DNA from: JAAGZL01 sp050297535
GTDB lineage: Bacteria; Pseudomonadota; Gammaproteobacteria; Chromatiales; Chromatiaceae
Assembly (NCBI GenBank): GCA_050297535.1
Contig: JBNKSV010000005.1
Location: forward strand, 1-64,000
Length of the DNA stretch: 64,000 bases
Reading direction: 5' to 3'
Both the position numbers and the translations under genes were made by a program. Below the pieces are notes generated by a model. That model was given only the letters and a program-made list of their open reading frames with translations. It did no database searches and had not been told where the DNA came from. How positions within the stretch are numbered: position 1 is the first letter of the stretch; each line of letters begins with the position of its first letter. Below are positions 8,980 to 17,337 of the stretch, one piece after another.

Positions 8980-9561
8980 ATGTTGATCGCGATTATTTCT
9001 ATATCCTGCCTTGCCCTCATCTTCGGCCTGCTGCTGGGATACTCCTCCATGCGTTTTCATGTGGAAGAAGACCCTATGGCCGAGAAGATCAGCGAGCTGC
9101 TGCCCCAAAGCCAGTGCGGACAGTGCGGTTTCCCAGGTTGCACCCCTTACGCTGAAGCCATTGCCAGCGGCAGCGCCGAGATAAACCTCTGCCCACCGGG
9201 CGGCGAGGCCACCATGATCTCCATCGCCCAGCTGCTGGGCATAGATCCGGTCCCCATGGGGGCAGAAGGTGAAGAGGCCCCGCTGCCAAGCACCGCCTTC
9301 ATCCGGGAAGAGGAGTGCATCGGCTGCACCATGTGTCTCAAGGCCTGTCCGGTGGACGCCATTATCGGTTCCACCCGTCAGATGCACACCGTAATCGCCG
9401 CCGAGTGTACCGGTTGCGAGGCCTGCGTCGCACCCTGCCCGGTTGACTGCATAGATATGAGACCTGTCGCTATAGATATAAGAAACTGGACCTGGCCACG
9501 TCCTGGTAAGGATGTGCCTGGAGAGATCGCCATGCCAAACCGACTCCAGGCTGCAGGATAG
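8980..9561 (+). CDS. rsxB: Electron transport complex subunit RsxB/RnfB (ferredoxin-like)
   Basis: The 193-residue subunit carries electrons inside the Rnf complex. It starts with one membrane helix (about 3-23). A 4Fe-4S domain follows with CGQCGFPGC and a downstream cysteine in NLCPPGG. Two ferredoxin-type 4Fe-4S sites come next, CIGCTMCLKACP and CTGCEACVAPCP. This architecture and length match the gammaproteobacterial RnfB family. It lies 12 bases behind rsxA and is the entry point for cytosolic electrons in the complex. The C-terminal tail (RNWTWPRPG) is short. Confidence 0.97.
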   Translation: MLIAIISISCLALIFGLLLGYSSMRFHVEEDPMAEKISELLPQSQCGQCGFPGCTPYAEAIASGSAEINLCPPGGEATMISIAQLLGIDPVPMGAEGEEAPLPSTAFIREEECIGCTMCLKACPVDAIIGSTRQMHTVIAAECTGCEACVAPCPVDCIDMRPVAIDIRNWTWPRPGKDVPGEIAMPNRLQAAG

Positions 9562-9574
9562 GGGCTGAAGAATT

Positions 9575-11164
9575 ATGTCGACCTATTACACCCAAGATAA
9601 CAAGCAGATTCGTAAACTCTGGAGTTTCTCCGGGGGCATCCATGTACCTGATAATAAGGCCCAGTCGCTGACCAAGCCCGTCAGCAAGGCGGCCCTGCCG
9701 GCACGCCTGGTTATACCGCTACAACAACACCTGGGAGCGCCCAACGAAGCGCTGGTCTCTGTCGGAGATCGGGTCCTGAAGGGCCAGATGATTGGCTCTT
9801 CTAAGGCCTTCATCAACGCCCCTGTGCATGCCTCCAGCTCAGGCACGGTGGTCGATATCGGTGACTATCCGGTACCACACCCTTCCGGTCTGCCCGGACC
9901 ATGTATCGTCATCGAGACCGACGGTAAGGACGAATGGTGCGACCTGCCTACTCCGATGACCTACTACGCCACCTGGGACAAGACCGAGATCCGTGACCGC
10001 ATCCGTCAGGCCGGTATCGTCGGCATGGGCGGAGCGGCCTTCCCTACCAGCGTGAAGCTAAATCCGCCGGAAGGGCAACGGGATATCCAGACCCTGATCA
10101 TCAACGGCGCCGAATGCGAACCCTACATCACCTCCGATGACATGCTGATGCGGGAACATGCCCAAAGGATCATCACCGGCGCCGCCATCATGAATTATCT
10201 GCTGGACACGGATGAGTGCCTGATCGCCATCGAGGACAACAAGCCCGAGGCGATTGAGGTGATGAAGAAGGCGGTGGCGGCCAACCAGGAAAAGCTGCCC
10301 AACGCCCATGTGGTGGTCATCCCCACCCTCTACCCGAGCGGTGGTGAGAAGCAGTTGATCTACATCCTTACCGGCAAGGAGGTACGCCAAGGTGGACTCC
10401 CGGCCCAGATCGGGGTGGTGGTACAGAACGTAAGCACCGCAGCAGCGGTGGCCGACGCGGTAACCGAGGGCAAACCCCTGATCTCCCGTCTGGTCACCTT
10501 TACCGGCGAAGGCATCAAAGAGCCGCAAAACCTGGAGGTTCTAAACGGCACCAGGGTGGAAGACCTGATCCCACAGGTAGGTGGCTACACCGACAAGGCC
10601 AACAAGCTGATCCTGGGCGGTCCCATGATGGGCTTCAGCATGGCCTCGGATGCGATCGCGCTGGGCAAGTCCAATAACTGCGTACTGGTGCCAAGCGTAG
10701 AGGAGATTCCTGACAGCGGCAGCATAAGCTCCTGCATCCGCTGCCTGCGCTGCGTGGATGCCTGCCCCATGAACCTGGTTCCGCAAAATATGTACTGGCA
10801 CATCCGCGCCGATGCGCTGGATAAGGCCAAGCACAACAACCTGTTTGACTGTATCGAATGTGGTTGCTGTTCCCATGTATGCCCCTCGCGCATCCCCTTA
10901 GTGCAGTTCTTCCGTAGCGCCAAGGCCGCAAATCAACAGTTGGACCGGGATCAAGCCAAGCGGGAACGGGCACGCGAGAGATCCGAGGCCAGGACCGAGC
11001 GTCTGGAGAGGGAAGAGGCCGAGAAGAAGGCCAAGATGGAGGCAAAAAAGGCCGCCATGCAACAGAAAAAAGAGGCGGAAGCCGCCCTGAAAAAGGAACA
11101 GGAAGAGAAGGCGGCAACCAACACAGCGACAGGGTCTGACAGCCCTGAAGGGCAGGACGTATGA
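9575..11164 (+). CDS. rsxC: Electron transport complex subunit RsxC/RnfC
   Basis: The 529-residue peripheral subunit binds NADH and FMN and passes electrons through two 4Fe-4S clusters. An N-terminal barrel-sandwich domain with FSGGIHVPDNK precedes the NuoF-like Rossmann region with GMGGAAFPTSVKL and INGAECEPYITSDD, then GGPMMGF. The two cluster motifs are CIRCLRCVDACP and CIECGCCSHVCP. The last ~80 residues are a Lys/Glu/Ala-rich coiled-coil tail, a low-complexity extension seen at variable length in gammaproteobacterial RsxC proteins. The stop overlaps the rsxD start by four bases (ATGA), indicating translational coupling. Confidence 0.97.
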   Translation: MSTYYTQDNKQIRKLWSFSGGIHVPDNKAQSLTKPVSKAALPARLVIPLQQHLGAPNEALVSVGDRVLKGQMIGSSKAFINAPVHASSSGTVVDIGDYPVPHPSGLPGPCIVIETDGKDEWCDLPTPMTYYATWDKTEIRDRIRQAGIVGMGGAAFPTSVKLNPPEGQRDIQTLIINGAECEPYITSDDMLMREHAQRIITGAAIMNYLLDTDECLIAIEDNKPEAIEVMKKAVAANQEKLPNAHVVVIPTLYPSGGEKQLIYILTGKEVRQGGLPAQIGVVVQNVSTAAAVADAVTEGKPLISRLVTFTGEGIKEPQNLEVLNGTRVEDLIPQVGGYTDKANKLILGGPMMGFSMASDAIALGKSNNCVLVPSVEEIPDSGSISSCIRCLRCVDACPMNLVPQNMYWHIRADALDKAKHNNLFDCIECGCCSHVCPSRIPLVQFFRSAKAANQQLDRDQAKRERARERSEARTERLEREEAEKKAKMEAKKAAMQQKKEAEAALKKEQEEKAATNTATGSDSPEGQDV

Positions 11165-12210
11165 GCAAGCAATTTTCCACAATAACGTCGCCACATACCG
11201 ACCGCCCCAACAGCGTGCAAACCGCCATGCTATGGGTGATCCTGGCCTTGATCCCAGGCACCCTGGGCATGATCTGGTTCTTCGGCTGGGGCATCCTGAT
11301 CAACATGGCTATAGCCATACCCACCGCCATAGCCTGCGAGGCCCTGGCCACCAAGCTACGTGGACGCGCCATCAAGCCGGTCATATCCGATCTGAGCGCA
11401 ATCCTAACCGCCATGCTATTCGCCATCGCGGTGCCGCCCCTGCTGCCCTGGTGGCTGACCATCCTAGGTGTGGCCTTCGCCATCCTGCTGGTGAAGCAGG
11501 CCTACGGGGGCCTGGGTTATAACGTATTCAACCCGGCCATGGCGGCCTATGTGTTGCTGCTGATCTCATACCCGGTGCAGATGACCTCCTGGCTACCGCC
11601 GATCATGCTGAACGAGAACCCGATGAGCTTCGTCCAGACTTTGGGCGTCATCTTCGGCGGAGTCCTGCCAGGTGATCTGAGCTGGGATGCGGTAACCATG
11701 GCCACCCCACTGGATACGATGAAGACCGGCCTCAGCCTGAGTAAGACAGTATCCGAGATAACCCAAAACCCGGTGCTAGGATATTTTGGCGGCAAGGGTT
11801 GGGAGATGGTGGCCGGTCTTTACCTGCTGGGCGGCCTGTTCATGCTGTACAAGAAGGCCATCAGCTGGCACATCCCGGTCTCCATGTTGGGAAGCCTGGC
11901 ACTCATGGCCCTGATCTTTAGCATCTTGGACGCCGACGCCTACCCCTTTAGCAGCTTCCACATCTTTAGCGGAGCCGCCATGCTCGGTGCCTTCTTCATC
12001 GCCACCGACCCGGTATCCGCACCCGGAACCAGAAAGGGACAGCTCTATTTCGGCGCTGGCGTCGGCATCCTGGTCTACACCATTCGTACCTGGGGTGGTT
12101 ATCCGGACGCCATCGCCTTCTCGGTACTGTTGATGAACCTGGCGGCGCCTACCATTGAAATCTTCACCCGACCGCGCACCTTTGGTCACAGGGGGGCCGG
12201 CCATGATTAA
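11161..12210 (+). CDS. rsxD: Electron transport complex subunit RsxD/RnfD
   Basis: The 349-residue membrane protein is homologous to NqrB and carries covalently attached FMN. The attachment region reads DAVTMATPLD, with Thr182 as the likely flavinylated residue by position relative to characterised RnfD proteins (about residue 187). About nine to ten hydrophobic segments are visible, with the family signatures YGGLGYNVFNPAM and ATDPVSAPG. It overlaps rsxC by four bases and rsxG by eight. FMN transfer requires an ApbE enzyme, whose gene is not in the window. Confidence 0.97.
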   Translation: MSKQFSTITSPHTDRPNSVQTAMLWVILALIPGTLGMIWFFGWGILINMAIAIPTAIACEALATKLRGRAIKPVISDLSAILTAMLFAIAVPPLLPWWLTILGVAFAILLVKQAYGGLGYNVFNPAMAAYVLLLISYPVQMTSWLPPIMLNENPMSFVQTLGVIFGGVLPGDLSWDAVTMATPLDTMKTGLSLSKTVSEITQNPVLGYFGGKGWEMVAGLYLLGGLFMLYKKAISWHIPVSMLGSLALMALIFSILDADAYPFSSFHIFSGAAMLGAFFIATDPVSAPGTRKGQLYFGAGVGILVYTIRTWGGYPDAIAFSVLLMNLAAPTIEIFTRPRTFGHRGAGHD

Positions 12211-12835
12211 ACGTATTACTATTGCCGGTCTGCTCCTGGCCATGTTCGCAGTAGTCGGTGTAGGGTTGGTAGCCTTCACCCATCAGGCCACCAAGGACCA
12301 GATTGCTGAAAACGAACGCCTGGCATTGCTTAGCAGCCTGAACGCACTGGTCCCGGCCGAGACCATAGATAACGATATCGTGAACGACAAGGTTGAGGTC
12401 TCTGACCTGGAAAGATTAGGTTCTGAGAGCACGACCATCTATCTGGGCCGCAAGTCCGGCCAGCCTGTAGCCGCGGTGTTTACCAGCATCGCGCCGGACG
12501 GATACAGCGGGCAGATCAAATTGCTGGTGGCGGTCCTGGCCGATGGAACCCTGGGTGGCGTGCGTGTGGTAGCCCATAAGGAGACCCCAGGACTGGGTGA
12601 CCGGGTAGAGGTGGAGAAATCGGACTGGGTACACGGCTTTGACGGAAAATCCCTCGGCAATCCCGGGATGGATCAATGGAAGGTGAAACGTGACGGCGGG
12701 GTATTCGATCAGTTCTCCGGCGCCACCATCACACCCAGGGCCATAGTCAAGGCGGTCAAGAACACCCTGCTCTATTATCAGGAAAACAGCAAGCAGCTGT
12801 ATGACACCAAGCCGGCCGCTGCAAGCGCCAAGTAA
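12203..12835 (+). CDS. rsxG: Electron transport complex subunit RsxG/RnfG
   Basis: The 210-residue subunit is anchored by one N-terminal helix (IAGLLLAMFAVVGVGLVAF) and exposes an FMN-binding domain to the periplasm. FMN is attached to Thr in SGATIT; here that is Thr175, the position known from characterised RnfG proteins. Supporting motifs are HKETPGLGD and the region before FDQFSGAT. An in-frame start 48 bases upstream exists inside rsxD, but the ATG at 12203 has a GGGGGG run a few bases upstream and gives the normal N-terminus. It overlaps the rsxD stop by eight bases. Confidence 0.96.
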   Translation: MIKRITIAGLLLAMFAVVGVGLVAFTHQATKDQIAENERLALLSSLNALVPAETIDNDIVNDKVEVSDLERLGSESTTIYLGRKSGQPVAAVFTSIAPDGYSGQIKLLVAVLADGTLGGVRVVAHKETPGLGDRVEVEKSDWVHGFDGKSLGNPGMDQWKVKRDGGVFDQFSGATITPRAIVKAVKNTLLYYQENSKQLYDTKPAAASAK

Positions 12836-12855
12836 TCAGGTACAGGTATACAAAC

Positions 12856-13554
12856 ATGTCAGACATCTCATATGGTCAAGTGATAAAAGATGGAATCTGG
12901 AGCAACAACCAGGCCCTGGTGGCGCTCCTCGGTCTCTGTCCGCTACTGGCTGTCACCAGTACGGCCATCAATGGCCTGGGTCTGGGCATCGCCACCACCG
13001 TGGTGCTTATCATGTCCAACCTCACCATATCCTTGATTCGCAACATCGTGCGTAATGAGATCCGTCTGCCGGTATTCGTGCTGGTAATTGCCTCTTTCGT
13101 GACCGCTGTGGAACTGAGCATGAACGCCTGGTTCTTTGAACTGTATAAGATCCTGGGCATCTTCATCCCCCTGATCGTTACCAACTGCGCCATCATCGGT
13201 CGTGCAGAGGCCTTCGCCTCCAAGAACAACCCGATAAAGTCTGTCGTGGACGGTCTGGCCATGGGCATAGGCTTCACCCTGGTTTTGGTCGCCCTCGGAG
13301 CGGCGCGTGAATTTGTCGGCATGGGCACCCTATTCTCCCAGGCGCACCTGATGTTCGGCGAGGCCGCCAGGAGCATAACTTTCTCCATGGGCGATGACTT
13401 CAAAGGCGCCCTGCTGGCCATCCTGCCGCCCGGCGCATTCATTGGCCTGGGGCTAATGCTGGCATTGAAGAGTAATATAGACCGCGCATCGGATAGACGC
13501 GCCCAGGCAAAACTGAAGAAAGAATCTGAGATTGCTACGGCACAGACGTCCTGA
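12856..13554 (+). CDS. rsxE: Electron transport complex subunit RsxE/RnfE
   Basis: The 232-residue integral membrane subunit pairs with RsxA. It holds the two symmetric motifs of the family: NNQALVALLGLCPLLAVTS near the N-terminus and IPLIVTNCAIIGRAEAFASK around residue 110, whose cysteines complete the membrane [2Fe-2S] site. Six helices are visible, followed by a short charged C-terminal tail. It is the last gene of the operon; the next gene (the degenerate hybrid kinase) is convergent, with only 23 bases between the two stop codons and no clear terminator. In many relatives nth follows rsxE directly; here the kinase is inserted between them. Confidence 0.97.
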   Translation: MSDISYGQVIKDGIWSNNQALVALLGLCPLLAVTSTAINGLGLGIATTVVLIMSNLTISLIRNIVRNEIRLPVFVLVIASFVTAVELSMNAWFFELYKILGIFIPLIVTNCAIIGRAEAFASKNNPIKSVVDGLAMGIGFTLVLVALGAAREFVGMGTLFSQAHLMFGEAARSITFSMGDDFKGALLAILPPGAFIGLGLMLALKSNIDRASDRRAQAKLKKESEIATAQTS

Positions 13555-13577
13555 GAATCTGGAGACCGCGATTCGTT

Positions 13578-15215
13578 TCAGACATCACTCAGTACCGACT
13601 CCATCGCATCCAATAACTGATTCTGGATGAACGGCTTTCGGATCAGCGCGACCGAGCCAAATTCACTTAGATCAATACAGCTACGCCGGTAGGCCAGGAT
13701 AACTAACGGCAAATCGCTGCCAAAAATATCCAGACAGACACTGGCGATACGCGCCACATTTCTACCCTGAGGCGAATCTGCAATGATAACGATATCAATA
13801 TCCTGATTCTTTCCTGAACCGGCCGCCATGCTGCCCAGTTCGCTCACCTTATCCACCGTTTCAACCACCATTCCCTGATCCTTGCAACAGGCCACTATCA
13901 AATCTCTGCTGGTTTGATTAGGCTCAAAGATAAAGGCCTTCTTCCCTAGTAACCCAGGTGATTCCCTGCCTGAATCCGCCTCAAAATCACCCGCTTCGGC
14001 AGGTATGCTAAACCAGGAGATAACACCATCTTCCCCGGTACCAGCCCCGGATTCACCACCCATCAGCGCTATTAGATTACTGGCAAAGTCCTCACCCATG
14101 TCCGCGCCAATCTCTGAACTTTTGTACATCGCATCCCCTGTGGCGGAGGAGTTGTCATCAGTGGTTTTCTCCCCATCATATTGCGCCAACGTTACTCCCT
14201 TTATCTCGAACAGCAGCATATTCCGGCTGGAATCGTCGATGCGTACTCCAACGAACAACTCACCATCCGAATAATGGTCGAGGACGGACTTTATATTATT
14301 GGTTAGAACCTGCTTTAGTCTTTGTTCATCACCCACAATAATCCTGGGTACATCCTGCGCTACGGAACACACCAACTCCACCTGTCTGAGCAGCGCCGAC
14401 TTAAGGACCGTTGAACACACCTCTGAAACCAGCACATGCACCTCAAACGGGACCGACTGAATCTGTAATTGTCTGGATTCAAGTTTGCAAAAATCCAGGA
14501 CATCACCGATAACTGTATCAAGTATGGAGGCGGACGAATTGATTTCATCAATCTTATCCAGTTGCCACATATCCAATTTTGATGTCTTCAGTTCTTTTGA
14601 TGTAGCAACAATTTCACCTAACGGACCACGCATATCGCTGGTTATATTCGACAAAAATTTACCGACCGCAAGATTAGACGTTTCAGCATCATGACGTGCA
14701 CTATGCAACTGAGATATCAAAGAGTGCTGGTAAATAGGCAAAGCCCCCAATGCCAAAAGAACAAAAGATGCTTCGAAGAAATACTCGCCCCATTGGTCCA
14801 GCAAAGTCACCACCGCAGAATATGACAGAACACTCAGAATGGATGCCATATTGAGATAGAGTCGTCCATGGTGTGTTCCGTACGAAACAAATACCCAGAT
14901 ATAAAGGAGAAAGAAGGGACTGGATGCCTCACCCGTCAAATAGATACAACAGGTCGCCGCCGAGACATCAACCAACAAAGACACATAACGTCGCTCTTCC
15001 CATATCGGGCGAATTATTTTACTAATGAGGAAACCCACAAAAAACAACAGGTACAGACCGAACAAGGCTGTAAAACTATAGATATCTACGACATAGCGCC
15101 CAGAGGACGCACTCACGTAAACATAGATTACCGCAAAGCACCAAATCCCCAATCGCACTAACGACGACTGATATTCCGGCACTCTACAAGTACCTTTTTT
15201 ATTTAGTATGCACAT
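13578..15215 (-). CDS. RpfC-like hybrid sensor kinase homologue with degenerate catalytic residues
   Basis: The 545-residue protein has an N-terminal membrane sensor region (about 22-170) with segments such as LLVDVSAATCCIYLTGEASSP and YGTHHGRLYLN. These closely match the input domain of RpfC, the DSF sensor. The dimerisation helix follows, but where kinases have SHELRTPL this one has TSDMRGPL: the phospho-acceptor His is Ser193. The N-box asparagine (NAIKF in active kinases) is replaced (VLTNNIKSVLDHYSDGE), and no DxGxG motif follows. The C-terminal receiver (about 420-545) keeps the Lys (LIRKPF), but its acidic pair is changed (FEPNQTS) and the phospho-Asp region is shifted (DIVIIADSP). The reading frame is intact, so it looks like a maintained pseudokinase, not decay debris. 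It has no response-regulator partner nearby. Confidence 0.85.
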   Translation of the reverse strand: MCILNKKGTCRVPEYQSSLVRLGIWCFAVIYVYVSASSGRYVVDIYSFTALFGLYLLFFVGFLISKIIRPIWEERRYVSLLVDVSAATCCIYLTGEASSPFFLLYIWVFVSYGTHHGRLYLNMASILSVLSYSAVVTLLDQWGEYFFEASFVLLALGALPIYQHSLISQLHSARHDAETSNLAVGKFLSNITSDMRGPLGEIVATSKELKTSKLDMWQLDKIDEINSSASILDTVIGDVLDFCKLESRQLQIQSVPFEVHVLVSEVCSTVLKSALLRQVELVCSVAQDVPRIIVGDEQRLKQVLTNNIKSVLDHYSDGELFVGVRIDDSSRNMLLFEIKGVTLAQYDGEKTTDDNSSATGDAMYKSSEIGADMGEDFASNLIALMGGESGAGTGEDGVISWFSIPAEAGDFEADSGRESPGLLGKKAFIFEPNQTSRDLIVACCKDQGMVVETVDKVSELGSMAAGSGKNQDIDIVIIADSPQGRNVARIASVCLDIFGSDLPLVILAYRRSCIDLSEFGSVALIRKPFIQNQLLDAMESVLSDV

Positions 15216-15402
15216 AAGCCTTTGATCCTTGTCTCTCAGACAACAGCTTTACTACTATAGCCTATCTTATAATTCCAGGTTCCACACAAACCCTGCAGAA
15301 CTGGTATATCCCCCGAATAATCCATGAACCCTTTCCAGGGCTCAGTAATGCATGGATAATATCAGTTACGAAGAATCAATCCACCCCTGAAAATTCGTCG
15401 TT

Positions 15403-16044
15403 ATGAATAAAGCCAAGCGCCTGGAAATCTTCGACCGACTAAGTCGGGAGATAACCAACCCCACATCCGAACTAAACTTCACTTCACCATTCGAGTTATT
15501 AATAGCCGTTATCCTATCGGCCCAGGCCACAGACCGCTCAGTCAACAAGGTAACGGCGAAACTGTTCAAGCTGGCCAACACCCCGCAAAAAATACTGGAG
15601 TTGGGAGAGGACGGACTGAAAGAGATGATCAAGACTATCGGCCTGTTTAACAATAAGGCCACACACATCATGGCCACCTGCGAGACCCTGATCGAAAACT
15701 TCGACAGCCAGGTTCCGCAAGAGCGAAGGGCCCTGGAATCCCTACCAGGAGTAGGACGCAAAACCGCAAACGTCATCCTTAATACCGCCTTCGGGCAACC
15801 CACCATCGCTGTGGATACCCACGTATTCCGGGTTTCCAATCGCACCGGCATCGCACCAGGCAAGACCGTGCTAGAGGTAGAAAAAAGACTCCTGCGCTTG
15901 GTGCCAACAGAACACATGCAAGACGCTCACCACTTGCTAATCCTGCATGGACGCTATACTTGTATAGCCAGGAAGCCACGTTGCGGCTCATGCGTTATAG
16001 AAGATCTATGTGAATACAAGGCAAAAGCCGGCCAGGAGAACTGA
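15403..16044 (+). CDS. nth: Endonuclease III
   Basis: The 213-residue bifunctional DNA glycosylase/AP lyase removes oxidised pyrimidines in base excision repair. The helix-hairpin-helix LPGVGRKTANVIL contains the catalytic Lys, and DTHVFRVSNR carries the catalytic Asp. The C-terminal 4Fe-4S loop has the exact family spacing C-x6-C-x2-C-x5-C (CIARKPRCGSCVIEDLC). Length and motifs match E. coli Nth. It is directly followed by the DUF1841 gene with no spacer, and a ribosome-binding site for that gene (AGGAGA) lies in its last codons, so the two are probably co-transcribed. Confidence 0.98.
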   Translation: MNKAKRLEIFDRLSREITNPTSELNFTSPFELLIAVILSAQATDRSVNKVTAKLFKLANTPQKILELGEDGLKEMIKTIGLFNNKATHIMATCETLIENFDSQVPQERRALESLPGVGRKTANVILNTAFGQPTIAVDTHVFRVSNRTGIAPGKTVLEVEKRLLRLVPTEHMQDAHHLLILHGRYTCIARKPRCGSCVIEDLCEYKAKAGQEN

Positions 16045-16479
16045 ATGTTCGGTAACGACCGAAGGCAGATGCGACGTTTTTTCACCGACGCGTGGCAAAA
16101 ACAAAAGACTGGAGCACCTATGGAGCCTATGGAACAGGTAATCGCCAACATAATTCAACAACATCCCGAATACCACTCCCTGCTGGAGCAAAAAGAGTTG
16201 GCCCTGGATAAAGACTTCCTTCCAGAGATGGGAGAAACCAATCCGTTCCTACACATATCCATGCACATCGGCATTCAAGAACAGATCAGCATAGACCGCC
16301 CCCCAGGCATAACAACCGCGTATAAAGAGCTGATCATGAGCAAAGGCGATGCCCATACAGCGGAACACATAATGATGGATTGTCTGGCTCAGATGCTCTG
16401 GGACTCCCAGAGAGACAACAAGACACCAAACGAACACGCATACCTTGAGTGTATAAAGAGTCTTATAAGGAGCACTTAA
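16045..16479 (+). CDS. DUF1841 family protein
   Basis: The 144-residue cytoplasmic protein matches the uncharacterised DUF1841 family of proteobacteria. Typical features are the N-terminal FFTDAWQK, the PEYHSLL segment, NPFLHISMHIGIQEQISIDRP and the terminal HIMMDCLAQMLWDSQR region with conserved His, Cys and Trp. The start immediately follows the nth stop and has AGGAGA eight bases upstream. No catalytic function is known for the family. Proximity to nth recurs in related genomes as far as I recall, but a functional tie to repair is not established. Confidence 0.88.
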   Translation: MFGNDRRQMRRFFTDAWQKQKTGAPMEPMEQVIANIIQQHPEYHSLLEQKELALDKDFLPEMGETNPFLHISMHIGIQEQISIDRPPGITTAYKELIMSKGDAHTAEHIMMDCLAQMLWDSQRDNKTPNEHAYLECIKSLIRST

Positions 16480-16510
16480 ACGACAACCAGATCAAATACA
16501 GGAGTCATAT

Positions 16511-16945
16511 ATGAGCAAGACATGGGTAGTTGTTGCAGACACCAGCCGCGCACGCATCTTCAGCGCGGACACGCCAGCAAGTGAGTTATTCGAGACAGAG
16601 ACCCTCGCCCACCCGGAGGCAAGACTGCACCAGGGCGACCTGATCAGTGACCGTCCTGGCCGGGATCGCAACTCAGGGATTGGCACCCACAATATGGGAC
16701 ACGAAACAGACGCCAAGGACGAATCGGCAATACGTTTTGCCACCGAGGTATGTCAACGTCTGGAACAGGCCAGAGTAAGATCACAGTTCAACAAGCTTTA
16801 TATTGTGGCAGCCCCATCGTTTCTCGGACTAATCAGAAAACATCAGTCACCAGCATTGAAGAAAACCATCGCTGGCGAAATATCCAAAAACATGGCCATG
16901 AAAGATGCCGCAGAGATCAAAAAAAGTCTACCCGAGTACTTATAA
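16511..16945 (+). CDS. Host attachment protein family (PF10116-like)
   Basis: The 144-residue protein matches the family named after a plant-bacterium attachment factor. It opens with TWVVVADTSRARIF, the family's first strand, and continues with GRDRNSGIGTHN and FATEVCQRLEQAR. Then come LYIVAAPSFLGLIRKH and the end KSLPEYL. The fold resembles an RNase H/eRF1-like alpha-beta domain. There is no signal peptide, so a cytoplasmic role is likely despite the name. AGGAG precedes the ATG. It lies 31 bases after the DUF1841 gene in the same direction. Its molecular activity is unknown. Confidence 0.85.
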   Translation: MSKTWVVVADTSRARIFSADTPASELFETETLAHPEARLHQGDLISDRPGRDRNSGIGTHNMGHETDAKDESAIRFATEVCQRLEQARVRSQFNKLYIVAAPSFLGLIRKHQSPALKKTIAGEISKNMAMKDAAEIKKSLPEYL

Positions 16946-17098
16946 GCCCTAAAAATTGGTCATCTAAAATGCCAGCTATGGTTTTCTTGCGGCACCTGGG
17001 CCTCTGGATGAGCCAAGCGCCATGATAGAATCAGATGTATAACCAATAAATATCAAGGGCCGGACTAAACCTCTATCCGCCCAAATAGAAAGTCCCGT

Positions 17099-17302
17099 TT
17101 ACGCCTCACCCTCAAAAGTAAAACCGGCGTCTTCCACCGCCTTGCCGATCAGGTCGTTATCATCTACTCCCTCAACCTTAACCAGACCGGCATCCAGCAT
17201 CACCTCAACCTCTGCCCCGGGCGATGCCGTCTTGATCGCCTGTTCAACAGACGCGGCGCATTTACCACAACTCATACCTGAAACTCGAAATATACCTGAC
17301 AT
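17099..17302 (-). CDS. copZ: Copper chaperone-like heavy-metal-associated (HMA) protein
   Basis: The 67-residue protein is one ferredoxin-like HMA domain with the metal-binding loop GMSCGKC, which in CopZ-type chaperones binds Cu(I) and hands it to the copper ATPase. The start is the ATG at 17302, preceded by AAAGGAG; a TTG one codon upstream is ignored. It lies 35 bases downstream of copA on the same strand, so it is likely co-transcribed with it. The symbol is by function and context; other small HMA proteins could serve the same role. The acidic C-terminus (FEGEA) is short. Confidence 0.88.
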   Translation of the reverse strand: MSGIFRVSGMSCGKCAASVEQAIKTASPGAEVEVMLDAGLVKVEGVDDNDLIGKAVEDAGFTFEGEA

Positions 17303-17337
17303 CAAATTACTCCTTTGGAACTTTTATTATTCAATAC

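Noticed and set aside
10635..11483. 282-codon minus-strand ORF over rsxC and rsxD
   Set aside because: Lies opposite two conserved Rnf genes; low-complexity composition mirrors the Lys/Glu tail of rsxC.
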